Positions 53,456-62,301 of a stretch of DNA of 64,000 nt are shown in pieces. Source of the stretch: Paraburkholderia sp. D15 (GTDB lineage: Bacteria > Pseudomonadota > Gammaproteobacteria > Burkholderiales > Burkholderiaceae); the NCBI RefSeq assembly GCF_029910215.1, contig NZ_CP110397.1, positions 372,001 to 436,000 of the forward strand, written 5' to 3'. The translations under genes were made by a program, and so were the position numbers. Each line of letters starts with the position of its first letter. Within the stretch, counting starts at the first letter, position 1. A model generated the notes under the pieces. That model had not been told where the DNA came from. It did no database searches and worked only from the letters and a program-made list of their open reading frames with translations.

Positions 53456-53742
53456 GAAACGGCGAGCCCGGGACGGTAACGATTGACAAAAGCGGAGCCA
53501 ACCTGGCGGCGCTTGAGGACATCAATGCCGCGCGGGAGCAACCCATCAAGGTTCGTCAGGTGAAGTACCTGAACAACATCGTGGAGCAGGATCATCGTGC
53601 GATCAAACGCCGAACGCGACCGATGATGGGCTTCAAGAGTTTTCGTTGCGCCCGCATCCTCCTTGGTGGAATCGAACTGGCGCACATGATTGCCAAAGGG
53701 CAGATGAAAGGCAACGGCACCCGGCAAACTCCAGCCGATTAG
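53456..53742 (+). pseudogene. 3' fragment of an IS6-family transposase
   Basis: The frame reads TVTIDKSGANLAALEDINAA, then IKVRQVKYLNNIVEQDHRAI, KRRTRPMMGFKSFRCARILL and MIAKGQMKGNG before TAG. These are the second catalytic Asp region, the catalytic Glu region (NNIVEQDHR) and the C-terminus of IS6/IS26-like transposases. The N-terminal two thirds are missing. The cut on the left lies right behind the preceding small gene. Confidence 0.8.
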
Positions 53743-53802
53743 TTTTACTCGTTGGCTACATAAGTAGTCCTATCATATCTAACCTTGATTGTCCTGCAAT
53801 CG

Positions 53803-53967
53803 TTACTGCGACAAAACCACTGCGACCGCTGCGACGAAAGCGCTGGCGACGCCCGCCAGGATTAGCGGTCTCGTGTTGTCGAAGAGCGTCGACAGTAGCG
53901 ACGCGCGAATGGAAGGACTGACGCCGTTGTGCTGACGCGCGGGCGTATCGAGTATCCGGTTAATCAT
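53803..53967 (-). CDS. N-terminal fragment of a membrane sensor protein, coupled to the GGDEF-EAL gene
   Basis: The start overlaps the stop of the GGDEF-EAL gene in the sequence ATGATTAA. The 54-residue product has a hydrophilic start (MINRILDTPARQHNG) and one membrane segment (PLILAGVASAFVAAVAVVLS). The LLSTLFDNTRPLILAG segment resembles, to my recollection, the opening of membrane-bound diguanylate cyclases. The frame stops soon after, near the IS6 fragment. It is probably the 5' remnant of a gene cut by that event. Confidence 0.5.
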   Translation of the reverse strand: MINRILDTPARQHNGVSPSIRASLLSTLFDNTRPLILAGVASAFVAAVAVVLSQ

Positions 53968-55909
53968 GAGCTACTCCCGTACCGTGCCGCGCACCAGCAT
54001 GACTGTCATCGGTCGCTGCGGCTGCGCCAAGCTGTTCGTGCTGCGCGGCGATAAGCGCCAGGATCCCGGCTGTCGTCGTGGGTTGCCCCGTCAGGTAGCC
54101 CTGCACGACATCGCAATCGGCAGCAACGAGCCATTCCAGCTGCGATGGGTTTTCTACGCCCTCGGCCACCACGGTCAGTCCGAAGCTGTGCGCCATCGAG
54201 ATGATCGCCGTCACGATCGGCTGGCCCGACGCTGGCAGCGCGCACACAAAACTTCGATCGATCTTCAGTTCATTGATCGGAAAATGTTGAAGGTAAGACA
54301 GCGAGGAATAGCCGGTGCCGAAATCGTCGATCGACAGCCGCACGCCCGCAGCGCGGAATTTGCGCATCACCTCGGTCGCGAGATCGACGTTGGCCATCAG
54401 CAGGCTCTCGGTCAATTCGAGCACGAGCAGCTTTGGATGCAGACCCGTCTCGCCTAGGGTCTGAAAGACGCTCTCTCCGAAGTCCAGCTGACGCAATTGC
54501 CGCGCCGATACATTCACTGACAGACTGACGGACGCGCCCGCAGCCCGGTTCCATTCGAGTGCGTCGCGACACGCGCGTCGCATCACCCACATGCCCAGCG
54601 TCACGATCAGATCGCTGCTTTCCGCGATCGGGACGAACTCCGCCGGCGAGATAGGTCCTTCGACGGGATGCAACCAGCGAACCAGTGCTTCGGCGCCGAT
54701 CAGATTGCCCGTGATACAGTCAAACTGCGGCTGATAGGCGATGCCGAGTTCGTCGTTTTCGATCGCGACGCGCAGATCGCGTTCGAGGTTCGCCCGACGC
54801 TGTGTCTCTGCGATCATCGCTGGCCGGAACGCGACAGCTGTATTTTTTCCACTGCTTTTTGCTGCGTACAACGCGACGTCTGCGCTACTGACCAGGCCTG
54901 CGGCATCGCCAGCATCGCCGGGGTAGCGGCTAAAGCCAACGCTCACCGTCACCCGGACGCTGCGTCCGTGGAGTTCGAGCGGGCGCGCAAGTGCCCGGAT
55001 AATGTTCTCGGCCGTCGAATGATACTGATGCTTTTGTGCAGGGTCGTAGACGAGCACAGCAAACTCGTCGCCGCCGATACGGCTCACGATATCTGTGCTG
55101 CGCACCGCGCCGCGCAAGGTCGCGGCCACCGATTGCAGCAGTTCGTCGCCGGCTACGTGTCCAAGCGTATCGTTGACGGTCTTGAAGTCGTCCACGTCGA
55201 TGAGAACCAACGTCAGGCCCGATCTCGTGCGAGGCGATAGCCGGACGCGACAGTCCAGTTCCTCGAAAAAGGCGCGCCGGTTCGACAAGCCGGTGAGTGG
55301 ATCGGTGAGCGCCAGATATTCGAGTCTTCTCTCTGCATCGTTCAGTCGCAGTTTCATGCGGGTCATGATGAATCGGGAGATCAGCAGCGCAGAAGCGGAA
55401 GCGCCGAGCAGGAACACCGCGTAACGCGCGAAGTCCGTCTTGAGCTGGGCGGTCGTCGCGACGAGCACGACGGTGCCGAGACGTTGGCGGTTCAGTTCGA
55501 TGGGCGCCGAAACAAAAACATCGCTGAACGAAAGACGCTTCGAGTGCTGCGCGGCTTCAGGGGTTCCTTCATTCTGCTCTAACTCCGAGATGCCTTCATG
55601 CGCGTAGAGTACGAAGCGTGCGCCCTTTTTGTCGAAGACGGCTGCGCTCTCGACATAAGGCAGGCTGCGTAGATGACGGAGCACATCGGCCGCAGCCTGC
55701 CTGTCGCCGAACATGAGCGCCGCCGACAGGTTCTCGGACACCATCGCCGCCTGCAGCCGCGCAACGTCGGTCAGCGACGCGCGCAGCGATATGGCTTCAT
55801 AGATCAGAAGGACCGCACTTGATACGATCAACGCAATGGCCACGCCGACGATATTGACTCTGCTCAACGAGCGCGTCAGTTTTGGAGTCACTGTTTCATA
55901 GCGCTTCAT
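53960..55909 (-). CDS. membrane GGDEF-EAL cyclic-di-GMP enzyme, YfiN-like N-terminus
   Basis: The 649-residue protein has an N-terminal membrane helix (VNIVGVAIALIVSSAVLLIY), a periplasmic CHASE8-type region (ASLTDVARLQAAMVSENLSA, LRHLRSLPYVESAAVFDKKG), a second membrane helix, and a GGDEF domain with an intact GGDEF in RIGGDEFAVLVY. The EAL domain has EAL in GAEALVRWLHP, DDFGTGYSSLSYL and EGVEN. Both domains look catalytically complete. The upstream partner is YfiR, overlapping by four bases, as in the YfiR-YfiN pair of pseudomonads, where YfiR inhibits the periplasmic part of YfiN. Confidence 0.9.
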   Translation of the reverse strand: MKRYETVTPKLTRSLSRVNIVGVAIALIVSSAVLLIYEAISLRASLTDVARLQAAMVSENLSAALMFGDRQAAADVLRHLRSLPYVESAAVFDKKGARFVLYAHEGISELEQNEGTPEAAQHSKRLSFSDVFVSAPIELNRQRLGTVVLVATTAQLKTDFARYAVFLLGASASALLISRFIMTRMKLRLNDAERRLEYLALTDPLTGLSNRRAFFEELDCRVRLSPRTRSGLTLVLIDVDDFKTVNDTLGHVAGDELLQSVAATLRGAVRSTDIVSRIGGDEFAVLVYDPAQKHQYHSTAENIIRALARPLELHGRSVRVTVSVGFSRYPGDAGDAAGLVSSADVALYAAKSSGKNTAVAFRPAMIAETQRRANLERDLRVAIENDELGIAYQPQFDCITGNLIGAEALVRWLHPVEGPISPAEFVPIAESSDLIVTLGMWVMRRACRDALEWNRAAGASVSLSVNVSARQLRQLDFGESVFQTLGETGLHPKLLVLELTESLLMANVDLATEVMRKFRAAGVRLSIDDFGTGYSSLSYLQHFPINELKIDRSFVCALPASGQPIVTAIISMAHSFGLTVVAEGVENPSQLEWLVAADCDVVQGYLTGQPTTTAGILALIAAQHEQLGAAAATDDSHAGARHGTGVAHD

Positions 55910-56436
55910 AAGACGTTCCTCGCGAGGCTCAGTAGCCTCGAGCTCAGGGAAAGGTGCCGCCGGGCTGCCGCGGTCCTGTCGATATCGAACCGGATATGAC
56001 TGTCCTCTGTGAAGAGGCGTACGACCCAAGGGCGACTGCCCATGTCGAAAGTGCTGATTACGAGCGCCGGCCGATCAGAAGCAAGATTGTCAGCGAGTGC
56101 TTTCGAAAAGGACGTGTCTTTCTCGAGCACGATGACATTGCACTTCCCGGGATTGTCGGTCGCCTCCAACGGCGCGACCGCCCACGGATGCCCGCCCGCG
56201 CTCTTGCCTGCGAGCTTTCCGAGTTCGATGCCGAGGCTGCTTTGCCCGTTGACGCAGGCCAGCAGTTGCGAATTGGCAAGCGCACCGGTCGGCCAGGTGG
56301 TGAACTGAGTGATGTTGTAGATATAGGCTGCCGCCAGCACAGATTCGTCGACCTGCGCGTGCGAAAGCGATGTGCACAGCCCCAGCGAAATCAAGGCCGT
56401 AATTGTCCAGTAGCGAACGGCGCGACTGACCCGCAT
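55906..56436 (-). CDS. YfiR-family periplasmic protein
   Basis: The 176-residue protein has a signal peptide (residues 1-27, YWTITALISLGLCTSLSHAQ) and the YfiR pattern: AAYIYNITQFTTWPTGA, ALVISTFDMGS, IRFDIDRTAAARRHLSLSSR and LLSLARNVL at the C-terminus. Two cysteines (Cys in LLACVNG and GKCNVIVL) could form a disulfide as in YfiR. It would repress the GGDEF-EAL enzyme encoded next and respond to envelope redox stress. The start lies 2 bases after the receptor gene's stop region. Confidence 0.85.
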   Translation of the reverse strand: MRVSRAVRYWTITALISLGLCTSLSHAQVDESVLAAAYIYNITQFTTWPTGALANSQLLACVNGQSSLGIELGKLAGKSAGGHPWAVAPLEATDNPGKCNVIVLEKDTSFSKALADNLASDRPALVISTFDMGSRPWVVRLFTEDSHIRFDIDRTAAARRHLSLSSRLLSLARNVL

Positions 56437-56437
56437 G

Positions 56438-58477
56438 CTAGAACCCGTACACGAGCTTAAGCAGAAAAGACCTGCTCTGCTGGGCAATGACGTCCTGCGT
56501 ATAGCCGGGACCCGCTGGATCGAAATAGCGGGTATTGGTGACGTTGTAGATCGAGAACGAAATGTCCGAATGGGAGATCAGGCGCGAAGAGCCGATCGAC
56601 AGATTGCCGACACAATAACCGGCGGCGTGCCCCTGTTGAGCGAGCCGGCTCGATACACAGCGGATCTCTGTACCGATGCGTGCGCGATTCGACAACAAGG
56701 GCACCACCGCGTTGACTTTTGCCATATGGCGCGGCGAGTTCTGCATGATCGTGCCCGTCGCGCCGTCGCGTGCGAGTTGCCAGGAGTAGCTGGTCCTCAA
56801 CCTCGCGCCTTTGGCGAAATGCTGCTCGTAGCTGAGTTCCGCGCCGTTCGCCCTCGAGCGATCGACGTTTTCAAAGATGTAGAGACCAGACGGATCGACG
56901 GTCTCCGAAATCAGGTTGCGAATGTCGTAATGAAACAATGAAAGCGTTGCGCGTCCCGCAGACCCGATCGCCCGCTCGTAGATGAATTCAGTCGTTGTGA
57001 TGTGCTCGGCCTTGAGCGCCGGATTGGGCAACTGGCCGCCCGTGCCGGGCACGGAATAGTAGAGCTCGTATGCATTCGGCGCGCGATATGCCGTGCCATA
57101 GACAAGTTTCAGCGTGTCGGCCGGCGTCGCCTTGTACGAGAGCGCTAGCCGAGGACTGATGTTGCTGCCTGAAACCGTCTCGTCGTCGTAGCGCAATCCG
57201 AGATTCAGCATGAAATTCGCCGGCAGCGTGATTTCGTCTTCGACGTAGACGCCTGCGTGATCGCTGCTGCGTCGGTCATCGAGCAGCAGCGCATAGGGAT
57301 CGACGTTGAAGTTATACTGGTCGCGATGTGCGTCGCGCGTGTAATCGGCGCCCACGACGAACTTGTTGTCGCGGATCGACGTATTCGTCGCGTTGATGTC
57401 CGCGCCATACCACAGCGCATGATCGCCATCGACATTGACTACCGGTCCCGGCGTGACGCTCGGGCTGCGATAGTCGTAGCGTCCCCAGTACATCTGCGAC
57501 GCTATCGCGAGCTCCGGTGTGATGGTGTGGTGAAACGTGGCGTTGATGAACGCGTGCGTATCGGTTGTGCTGTAGGGCGTGTCGAAGATGGCGCCATACG
57601 GCGCGCCCGGTACACCCTTGGTCCGGTTCGAATATCCCGCACTCAGACCGAAATCGCCGTACGCAACTTTGCCAAGAAAGCTCTGGTTACGGTCGTAATC
57701 CAGCCCTTTCGCGACGCCGTTGTTCTGGTCCGGCGTATCGAATTCAGGGTAGTAGAGATCCTGCCCGTTGCGAACATATGAACTCGCGGAAAGCAGGATA
57801 TCAGCGCCGTTCTCGCCATGCCAGCCATAGCTCGCGCGTGCTTTCTTTTCGCCGAAGCTGCCGGCATCGACAGCCACTTGCGCGCCCCGGATGTTTTTCC
57901 CGCTTTTGGTCACGACGTTGACGATGCCGAATAGCGCATTCGATCCGTACACGGCCGAGCCTGGACCCGGCACATATTCGATGCGCTCCACGAGATCCAT
58001 GTCGACGGGAAAGTCGGTTCCGATCGGCGCCTGATCGTACACGGCGTCGTTGAGCCGCACGCCATCGACGAGCAGCAGGAAGCGGCTGTTGTAGTCGCCC
58101 GGGCGCTGGAATCCGCGTGCGCCGAGGTACGCGTAATTTCTGTCGTAGGTCGTATAGAGACCGGGCAACGAGGCCAACGCATCGGCGAGTGTTTTCCAGC
58201 CATAGTCGCGGATGTCGGCAGCCGTCAGCACGACGACAGCGGCGGGTGCATCGGAAATGGGTTGTGCCAGCCGCGTCACGCTGGTGACTGTCACCTGCAT
58301 CAACTGTTCGAGTGGGAACGCCGAAAAGTCAGTGGTGTTTCCGTCAGGCACGGCATTGACGTGAGTCTCCCGAACCGGCTCACCAGCGACCGCAGCCGAC
58401 AATCCACATAAGGCGATAACGGGAGTAAAGCGCAGGACGCGCTGGACTCGTCGCGCGAAACTACGCGAATTACTCAT
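56438..58477 (-). CDS. TonB-dependent outer-membrane receptor
   Basis: The 679-residue protein has a signal peptide (FTPVIALCGLSAAVAG), a plug domain (APAAVVVLTAADIRDYGWKT, LADALASLPGLYTTYDRNYA, YLGARGFQRPGDYNSRFLLL), and a beta-barrel ending in the aromatic signature LLKLVYGF. A TonB-box-like hydrophobic region precedes the plug (FPLEQLMQVTVTSVTRLAQP). The ligand is unknown. As the first gene of the receptor-YfiR-cyclase operon, it may link substrate uptake or envelope state to cyclic-di-GMP. Confidence 0.9.
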   Translation of the reverse strand: MSNSRSFARRVQRVLRFTPVIALCGLSAAVAGEPVRETHVNAVPDGNTTDFSAFPLEQLMQVTVTSVTRLAQPISDAPAAVVVLTAADIRDYGWKTLADALASLPGLYTTYDRNYAYLGARGFQRPGDYNSRFLLLVDGVRLNDAVYDQAPIGTDFPVDMDLVERIEYVPGPGSAVYGSNALFGIVNVVTKSGKNIRGAQVAVDAGSFGEKKARASYGWHGENGADILLSASSYVRNGQDLYYPEFDTPDQNNGVAKGLDYDRNQSFLGKVAYGDFGLSAGYSNRTKGVPGAPYGAIFDTPYSTTDTHAFINATFHHTITPELAIASQMYWGRYDYRSPSVTPGPVVNVDGDHALWYGADINATNTSIRDNKFVVGADYTRDAHRDQYNFNVDPYALLLDDRRSSDHAGVYVEDEITLPANFMLNLGLRYDDETVSGSNISPRLALSYKATPADTLKLVYGTAYRAPNAYELYYSVPGTGGQLPNPALKAEHITTTEFIYERAIGSAGRATLSLFHYDIRNLISETVDPSGLYIFENVDRSRANGAELSYEQHFAKGARLRTSYSWQLARDGATGTIMQNSPRHMAKVNAVVPLLSNRARIGTEIRCVSSRLAQQGHAAGYCVGNLSIGSSRLISHSDISFSIYNVTNTRYFDPAGPGYTQDVIAQQSRSFLLKLVYGF

Positions 58478-59252
58478 CGGCAATATTTACTCGCTTCAAT
58501 TCACAAATACAGTCCCTTGCTCAATAACGGCGGATATTGTGTAAGCTTTAGGCATCTTTATTTAGGGCCGGTGCCATGCAGCGTTGCGCAGCGGAATTGC
58601 TTAGGAAAATTCTTTTAGAATAACAATCACTGTTATTTGGATGGCAACTTGGCGACAATGAATTCGGCTCGGATTGATCTAATGATCATCAGGTGGCAAA
58701 AAATCGCGGTTTATTTTTGCGTCGTCCGTCACGCCTCATTCCATCTTCGCGTTCACGCCGATCTTGGCGAGCTTGATTCATTACAACGCGCCGCCGTGCC
58801 GCGGTCCACGATGTTCCTGGTGAGGTCGCATTTGAGATCAGTTGCGCGTTGCGAACGCACATTTTCCAGGTACAAAGGAGTTCTTATAACAACCGTATCC
58901 ACGCCAGAGGACGGATCACTCGTGCCGATCGTCGCTGACTGGTCGATGGGCAGCACCAAGCCGCACGCCTACTTTCCCCTCGGCCGCGCGACGGGAGCAG
59001 CGACACGCGTCTTCATCAATTTCTTGTGTAGCAGCGCCTAGCGCAACTTGAACTTTGTCGAACGCTGATACAGAGTGACGGTTTGTCAGCGTTGTTCGGA
59101 CATTCCGAAGAACCAGCTGAAAGGCAGTAGTGGGTCGGCAGGAGGCATTGAAACGGCTCGTTGAAAGGCAACAGCTCGGGAATTTTAAAGCAACAGCCCC
59201 TTGGCACAGCCTTGCTGGATGAGCCTTTGAACGGCAACACACCGCGAGGTGC
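58478..59252. other. 775-base stretch without a clear gene, includes a palindrome
   Basis: The right part of the TonB operon's upstream region is AT-rich. AATAACA (58619-58625) pairs with TGTTATT (58631-58637) around 5 bases, a perfect 7-bp dyad about 140 bases upstream of the receptor start that could be an operator. An ORF at 58637-59041 has no ribosome site and no family resemblance. Confidence 0.4.
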
Positions 59253-59345
59253 CTACTTGAACTTGATTTCGTACGACCAGTCGCCCCCAGCAGGCGGTCG
59301 CGCAGCCAGCGTGGCGAGCTGCGGCGCGATGAGGACCGGGATTTC
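59253..59345 (-). pseudogene. short remnant of an ATP-dependent DNA ligase (LigD-type) gene
   Basis: The minus strand reads PGEIPVLIAPQLATLAARPP and AGGDWSYEIKFK, then TAG. In ligase D proteins the segment FV.P.LATL...PP...W..EIKFDGYR begins the ATP-binding domain, and the Lys of EIKFDG is the adenylation site. Here the frame ends directly after EIKFK, so only about 30 residues remain. It is not functional. Confidence 0.5.
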
Positions 59346-59421
59346 TCCCGGTCGCGCCGGTAACGACGATACTGCCTGTCGACGCGACGACTTTGCACCT
59401 GCCAAGCGCCCCGCCATCGCG

Positions 59422-59727
59422 TTACCGCCCGCCGTTGCCGACTGGAGCCGACCATGTCCGCCGGGACAATTCGGGCCGAACGCTGAACGCCGGTTCCGCA
59501 ATCCAGCTCGCGAAATCGTCCTGCCAGCGCTTCCACTCGTAATCGCCGAGAACGAACGTTTCACCGACACGGCCAGAACCGTCGTCGAAAAGGAACGCGT
59601 AGACCACCTCTGATCCGTTCCAGAAGGCCACGGCGTAGTCGGTCAGGTCTGCTGTCGTACCAGCCGGCAGGTCACGCAACATGGCTGCGAGTTGCGTCCC
59701 GAACTGTTCGAGAGCAAGACGGCTCAC
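59422..59727 (-). CDS. small protein of unknown function
   Basis: The 101-residue product begins with GTG behind AGGAGAGCCCGT, and its start overlaps the stop of the previous frame (GTGTGA). It reads SRLALEQFGTQLAAMLRDLP, then FWNGSEVVYAFLFDDGSG and YEWKRWQDDFASWIAEPAFS. The composition is that of a small alpha/beta cytosolic protein. I do not know a family name. It is the second gene of a pair whose first gene was cut by the IS66 element. Confidence 0.55.
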   Translation of the reverse strand: MSRLALEQFGTQLAAMLRDLPAGTTADLTDYAVAFWNGSEVVYAFLFDDGSGRVGETFVLGDYEWKRWQDDFASWIAEPAFSVRPELSRRTWSAPVGNGGR

Positions 59728-59855
59728 ACGGGCTCTCCTGACCGTCGTGTCGCATCGGCTTGCTGGACTGTGCCTTGACCCGGTTCGGCGAAAGGATCGG
59801 GAAGGCAGGACTCAAGCCCTTCACCGAACCACGGGACCGTCTGCCGCATTTCATC
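59724..59855 (-). pseudogene. 3' fragment of a gene cut by the IS66 element
   Basis: Outside the element the minus-strand frame reads DEMRQTVPWFGEGLESCLPD and ends RRSGEPV. The reading frame continues into the IS inverted repeat, so the N-terminal part is not native. The stop overlaps the start of the gene at 59422-59727, which shows the two were an operon. The missing 5' part was not found past the element. Confidence 0.45.
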
Positions 59856-59879
59856 GTAAGCGATCAATAAACGGCGCCC
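59856..59879 (+). repeat. left inverted repeat of the IS66-type element
   Basis: GTAAGCGATCAATAAACGGC and the next GCCC match the right end GTAAGCCGTCAATAAACGAC plus GCCC (read inward) at 21 of 24 positions. GTAAGC is the usual end of IS66-family elements. Confidence 0.7.
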
Positions 59880-59880
59880 G

Positions 59881-60345
59881 TCAGACAGATACCCGCAGGA
59901 TTGGAAAGAGTCGTCCGGGAATAACGGATGATTCTTTCTCGCCGATTTTTTCCGCGCCGAGCGCCAGATAGAACGGCGCGGCATTGGGATCAGCTTCGAT
60001 CACGAAGCTCTTGATTCCCCTTGCCGCCGCCTCATTTCGGAGTTCGGACCATAGTGCACGTGCGACGCCTCGACCCATATGATCAGGGTGAACGAATAAC
60101 CACCCGCGAGTAGGCTCATCGGAATCAACCGAGGCCCTGACCCAGAACCCGATTATCTGTTCTTCGGTTTCGGCGACGTAGGCAATTGAGCCTTCGATCA
60201 TCCCGGGTGTGACTGTAAGATCGGCTTGCCACAGATCCAGCCATTCTTTAGGGTAGCCCCAGTGCGCCTTCGAAAGAAACGCGAGCTTCGTGAGTTGATC
60301 CGCATCCGAAGGGCGGCAGGCGCGTATCACAAACTGAGGGTACAT
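59881..60345 (-). CDS. GNAT-family N-acetyltransferase, probable IS66 passenger
   Basis: The 154-residue protein has the GNAT fold: YPQFVIRACRPSDADQLTKL at the start, AYVAETEEQIIGFWVRASVD, RGWLFVHPDHMGRGVARALW (acetyl-CoA loop R/Q-x-x-G-x-G/A variant HMGRGVARAL) and FVIEADPNAAPFYLALGAEK near the end. It overlaps the end of TnpC by 19 bases, and its stop lies 2 bases after the left repeat core. That position makes it part of the mobile element. A possible role is to acetylate a toxic amine or antibiotic, but the substrate is unknown. Confidence 0.85.
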   Translation of the reverse strand: MYPQFVIRACRPSDADQLTKLAFLSKAHWGYPKEWLDLWQADLTVTPGMIEGSIAYVAETEEQIIGFWVRASVDSDEPTRGWLFVHPDHMGRGVARALWSELRNEAAARGIKSFVIEADPNAAPFYLALGAEKIGEKESSVIPGRLFPILRVSV

Positions 60346-61919
60346 CTCGCCTCCTGTTCAGCGCTTTCTGGCGGGCAACACCAGGGCAAGAGCGCCTCGT
60401 AGTCGCTCACGGTGTTCGCGAGCGGAAGTTTCTGGAACAACCATACGAGATAGCGGTATGGCTCGACGCCGCTAGCCTTGCACGTCTCGACGAGGGAGTA
60501 CAGGTTGGCGCTGGCCTGCGCGCCGGCAACCGTATCCGAGAACAGCCAGCCCTTGCGGCCGACGACGAACGGCCGGATCGCGTTCTCGCACAGGTTGTTC
60601 GAGATCGGCCAGTTGCCGTTGCCGACGTAGCGGACCAGCTTGGGCCACTGTCCACTCATGTACTGCAATGCCTTGCCGAGCAGACTCGACGGCAGGATGC
60701 CCGGTAGATGCTCGACCAGCATACGCTCGATGATGGAGAGCACGCGGGCACTGTATCGGGCACGCAGTCGCTGCCGGCGTTCGGGCGCCCACTTCGCACT
60801 GCGTGCCTCGGCTGCGAACAGCTTGCCGATCAGCACGACGAAGCGCGTCGCCAGCAGGTCCGGCGAGCGTGCCGCGTTCGGCACCGACTCCTCGGCCTTG
60901 ATGAAGCCGCGGCGCACGTGTGCCCAGCATCCGAGATGCACGAGCTGGTGATTGTGGGCGATGCCGTTGTAGGGCTCGTACCCGTCAGTCATCAGCACGG
61001 TGCCAGACTGCACGCCGGCATAGAGCTTCTGCGCATGCTGGGCGCCGCGCCCCGGCGAGTACGAGAACATCCGCACAGGCGGCCCCGAGCCGTTGATCTG
61101 TGCCCACAGGTAACTCTTCGCCTGCGGCCTTCGTCCCGGCTCCTTCAGCACCTGGAACGTGGTTTCGTCGCCGTAGATCAGGTCTGATTCGAGCAGCGCG
61201 TCGCGCATCAGGTTGATCACCGGTTGCGTGGCCAGTCCCACCCGCACCACGCTGGCGGCCAGCGTGTTCGACGAGATGTCGCCGCCGAAGCGACGCAACA
61301 GCGTGGCCTGCCGATATAGCGGGATACCGTACTGGTACTTGCCAGTGATGATCCACGCCAGCGCGGATTCCGTGAGCAGCCCGCGTGGAATGATGCGCGC
61401 CGGTGCCGGTGTGACCTTGATACCGAGATCGCAGCACAGGCAAGCGTACTTGACCCGCTGGTGCTGAACGACGCGCACCTGCTCGGGAATCACATCGAGC
61501 TGCTCGCTTGTCTCGACGCCGACCTCGACGAGGGCGTGGCCATCGTGCGCGCAGAACCGTTCAGACTCGGGTAGTTCGTGTCGCACGACCTCGCGTGGCA
61601 GGTTCGAATCGAGCGGTTTGCGCCCACGCTTGCCGCGCGTGTGAGCTGCGACCGATGTGCCGGGCACGTCCTCGCACGCAGGCGCGCCGGCAGTCGTCGC
61701 AAGTGCCTCGGCTTCGTTGAACAGGCCGAGCTGGTCGGCATGGCGCGCCTCGCTCGAAGCGCCGAACAACTCGTGCTTGTAGGCCCGCAGTTTCTCTTCG
61801 GCCAGATCGCGCTGGGCCCTCACGAGCCGAAGCTCGCCGCGCAGCGCGTCACGTTCGGCGCTCGCGGCAATCAACGCCTCGTACTTCTCGGCGCTCAGCA
61901 TAACGGGGCTATTCGGCAT
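60327..61919 (-). CDS. tnpC: IS66-family transposase TnpC
   Basis: The 530-residue protein has the TnpC domain order: a leucine-rich N-terminus (LIAASAERDALRGELRLVRA), a zinc-type block (CLCCDLGIKVTPAPARIIPR), and the DDE core. DDE residues lie in LIYGDETTFQVLKEPGRRPQ, VLMTDGYEPYNGIAHNHQLV and NNLCENAIRPFVVGRKGWLF. All blocks appear intact. The usual end YEALLPW is followed by a short extra tail that reads into the acetyltransferase start. Confidence 0.93.
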   Translation of the reverse strand: MPNSPVMLSAEKYEALIAASAERDALRGELRLVRAQRDLAEEKLRAYKHELFGASSEARHADQLGLFNEAEALATTAGAPACEDVPGTSVAAHTRGKRGRKPLDSNLPREVVRHELPESERFCAHDGHALVEVGVETSEQLDVIPEQVRVVQHQRVKYACLCCDLGIKVTPAPARIIPRGLLTESALAWIITGKYQYGIPLYRQATLLRRFGGDISSNTLAASVVRVGLATQPVINLMRDALLESDLIYGDETTFQVLKEPGRRPQAKSYLWAQINGSGPPVRMFSYSPGRGAQHAQKLYAGVQSGTVLMTDGYEPYNGIAHNHQLVHLGCWAHVRRGFIKAEESVPNAARSPDLLATRFVVLIGKLFAAEARSAKWAPERRQRLRARYSARVLSIIERMLVEHLPGILPSSLLGKALQYMSGQWPKLVRYVGNGNWPISNNLCENAIRPFVVGRKGWLFSDTVAGAQASANLYSLVETCKASGVEPYRYLVWLFQKLPLANTVSDYEALLPWCCPPESAEQEARCTLSL

Positions 61920-61950
61920 GATCAGTTAGACCAGGCCAGGTGTTTGGTGT

Positions 61951-62301
61951 TCAGCTCATCCGCGCGTAATATCGCTGGGGATGCTTCTGGATCACGGCCA
62001 GATCGATTCCGTCGAGCAGCCAGTGCAACTGTTCGGCGCTGAGCGTGATTGTGTCGCCTCCGTGCGGCCAGATGAAGCGATCAGCTTCGAGTCGTTTGAG
62101 CAGTAACCAGAAGCCATTGCCACCCCAGCCGAGGATCTTGATTCGATCGCGTCGGCGATTGCCGAACACGAACAGCGCCGAGGTCATCGGGTTCAGGCGC
62201 ATCGCCTGTTCGACCAGAATCGACAGTCCGTTGATGCCCATGCGGAAGTCGACCGGGTCTCGATGCAGATAGACCTTCAGCCCTTCGTCGAACCGGAACA
62301 A
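61951..62301 (-). CDS. tnpB: IS66-family TnpB
   Basis: The 116-residue protein is the small TnpB of IS66 elements: LKVYLHRDPVDFRMGINGLS, ALFVFGNRRRDRIKILGWGG, GFWLLLKRLEADRFIWP and LHWLLDGIDL. Length and order agree with the family. It overlaps TnpA by 25 bases and precedes TnpC by 31 bases. Its role is accessory to transposition. Confidence 0.93.
   Translation of the reverse strand: MFRFDEGLKVYLHRDPVDFRMGINGLSILVEQAMRLNPMTSALFVFGNRRRDRIKILGWGGNGFWLLLKRLEADRFIWPHGGDTITLSAEQLHWLLDGIDLAVIQKHPQRYYARMS

Noticed and set aside
58637..59041. Open frame of 134 codons upstream of the TonB operon.
   Set aside because: No ribosome site, atypical composition and no recognisable motif.
59208..59225. A second sigma-54-like sequence (TTGGCACAGCCTTGCTGG).
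   Set aside because: The spacing between GG and GC is 9, not 10, and no gene follows at a suitable distance.
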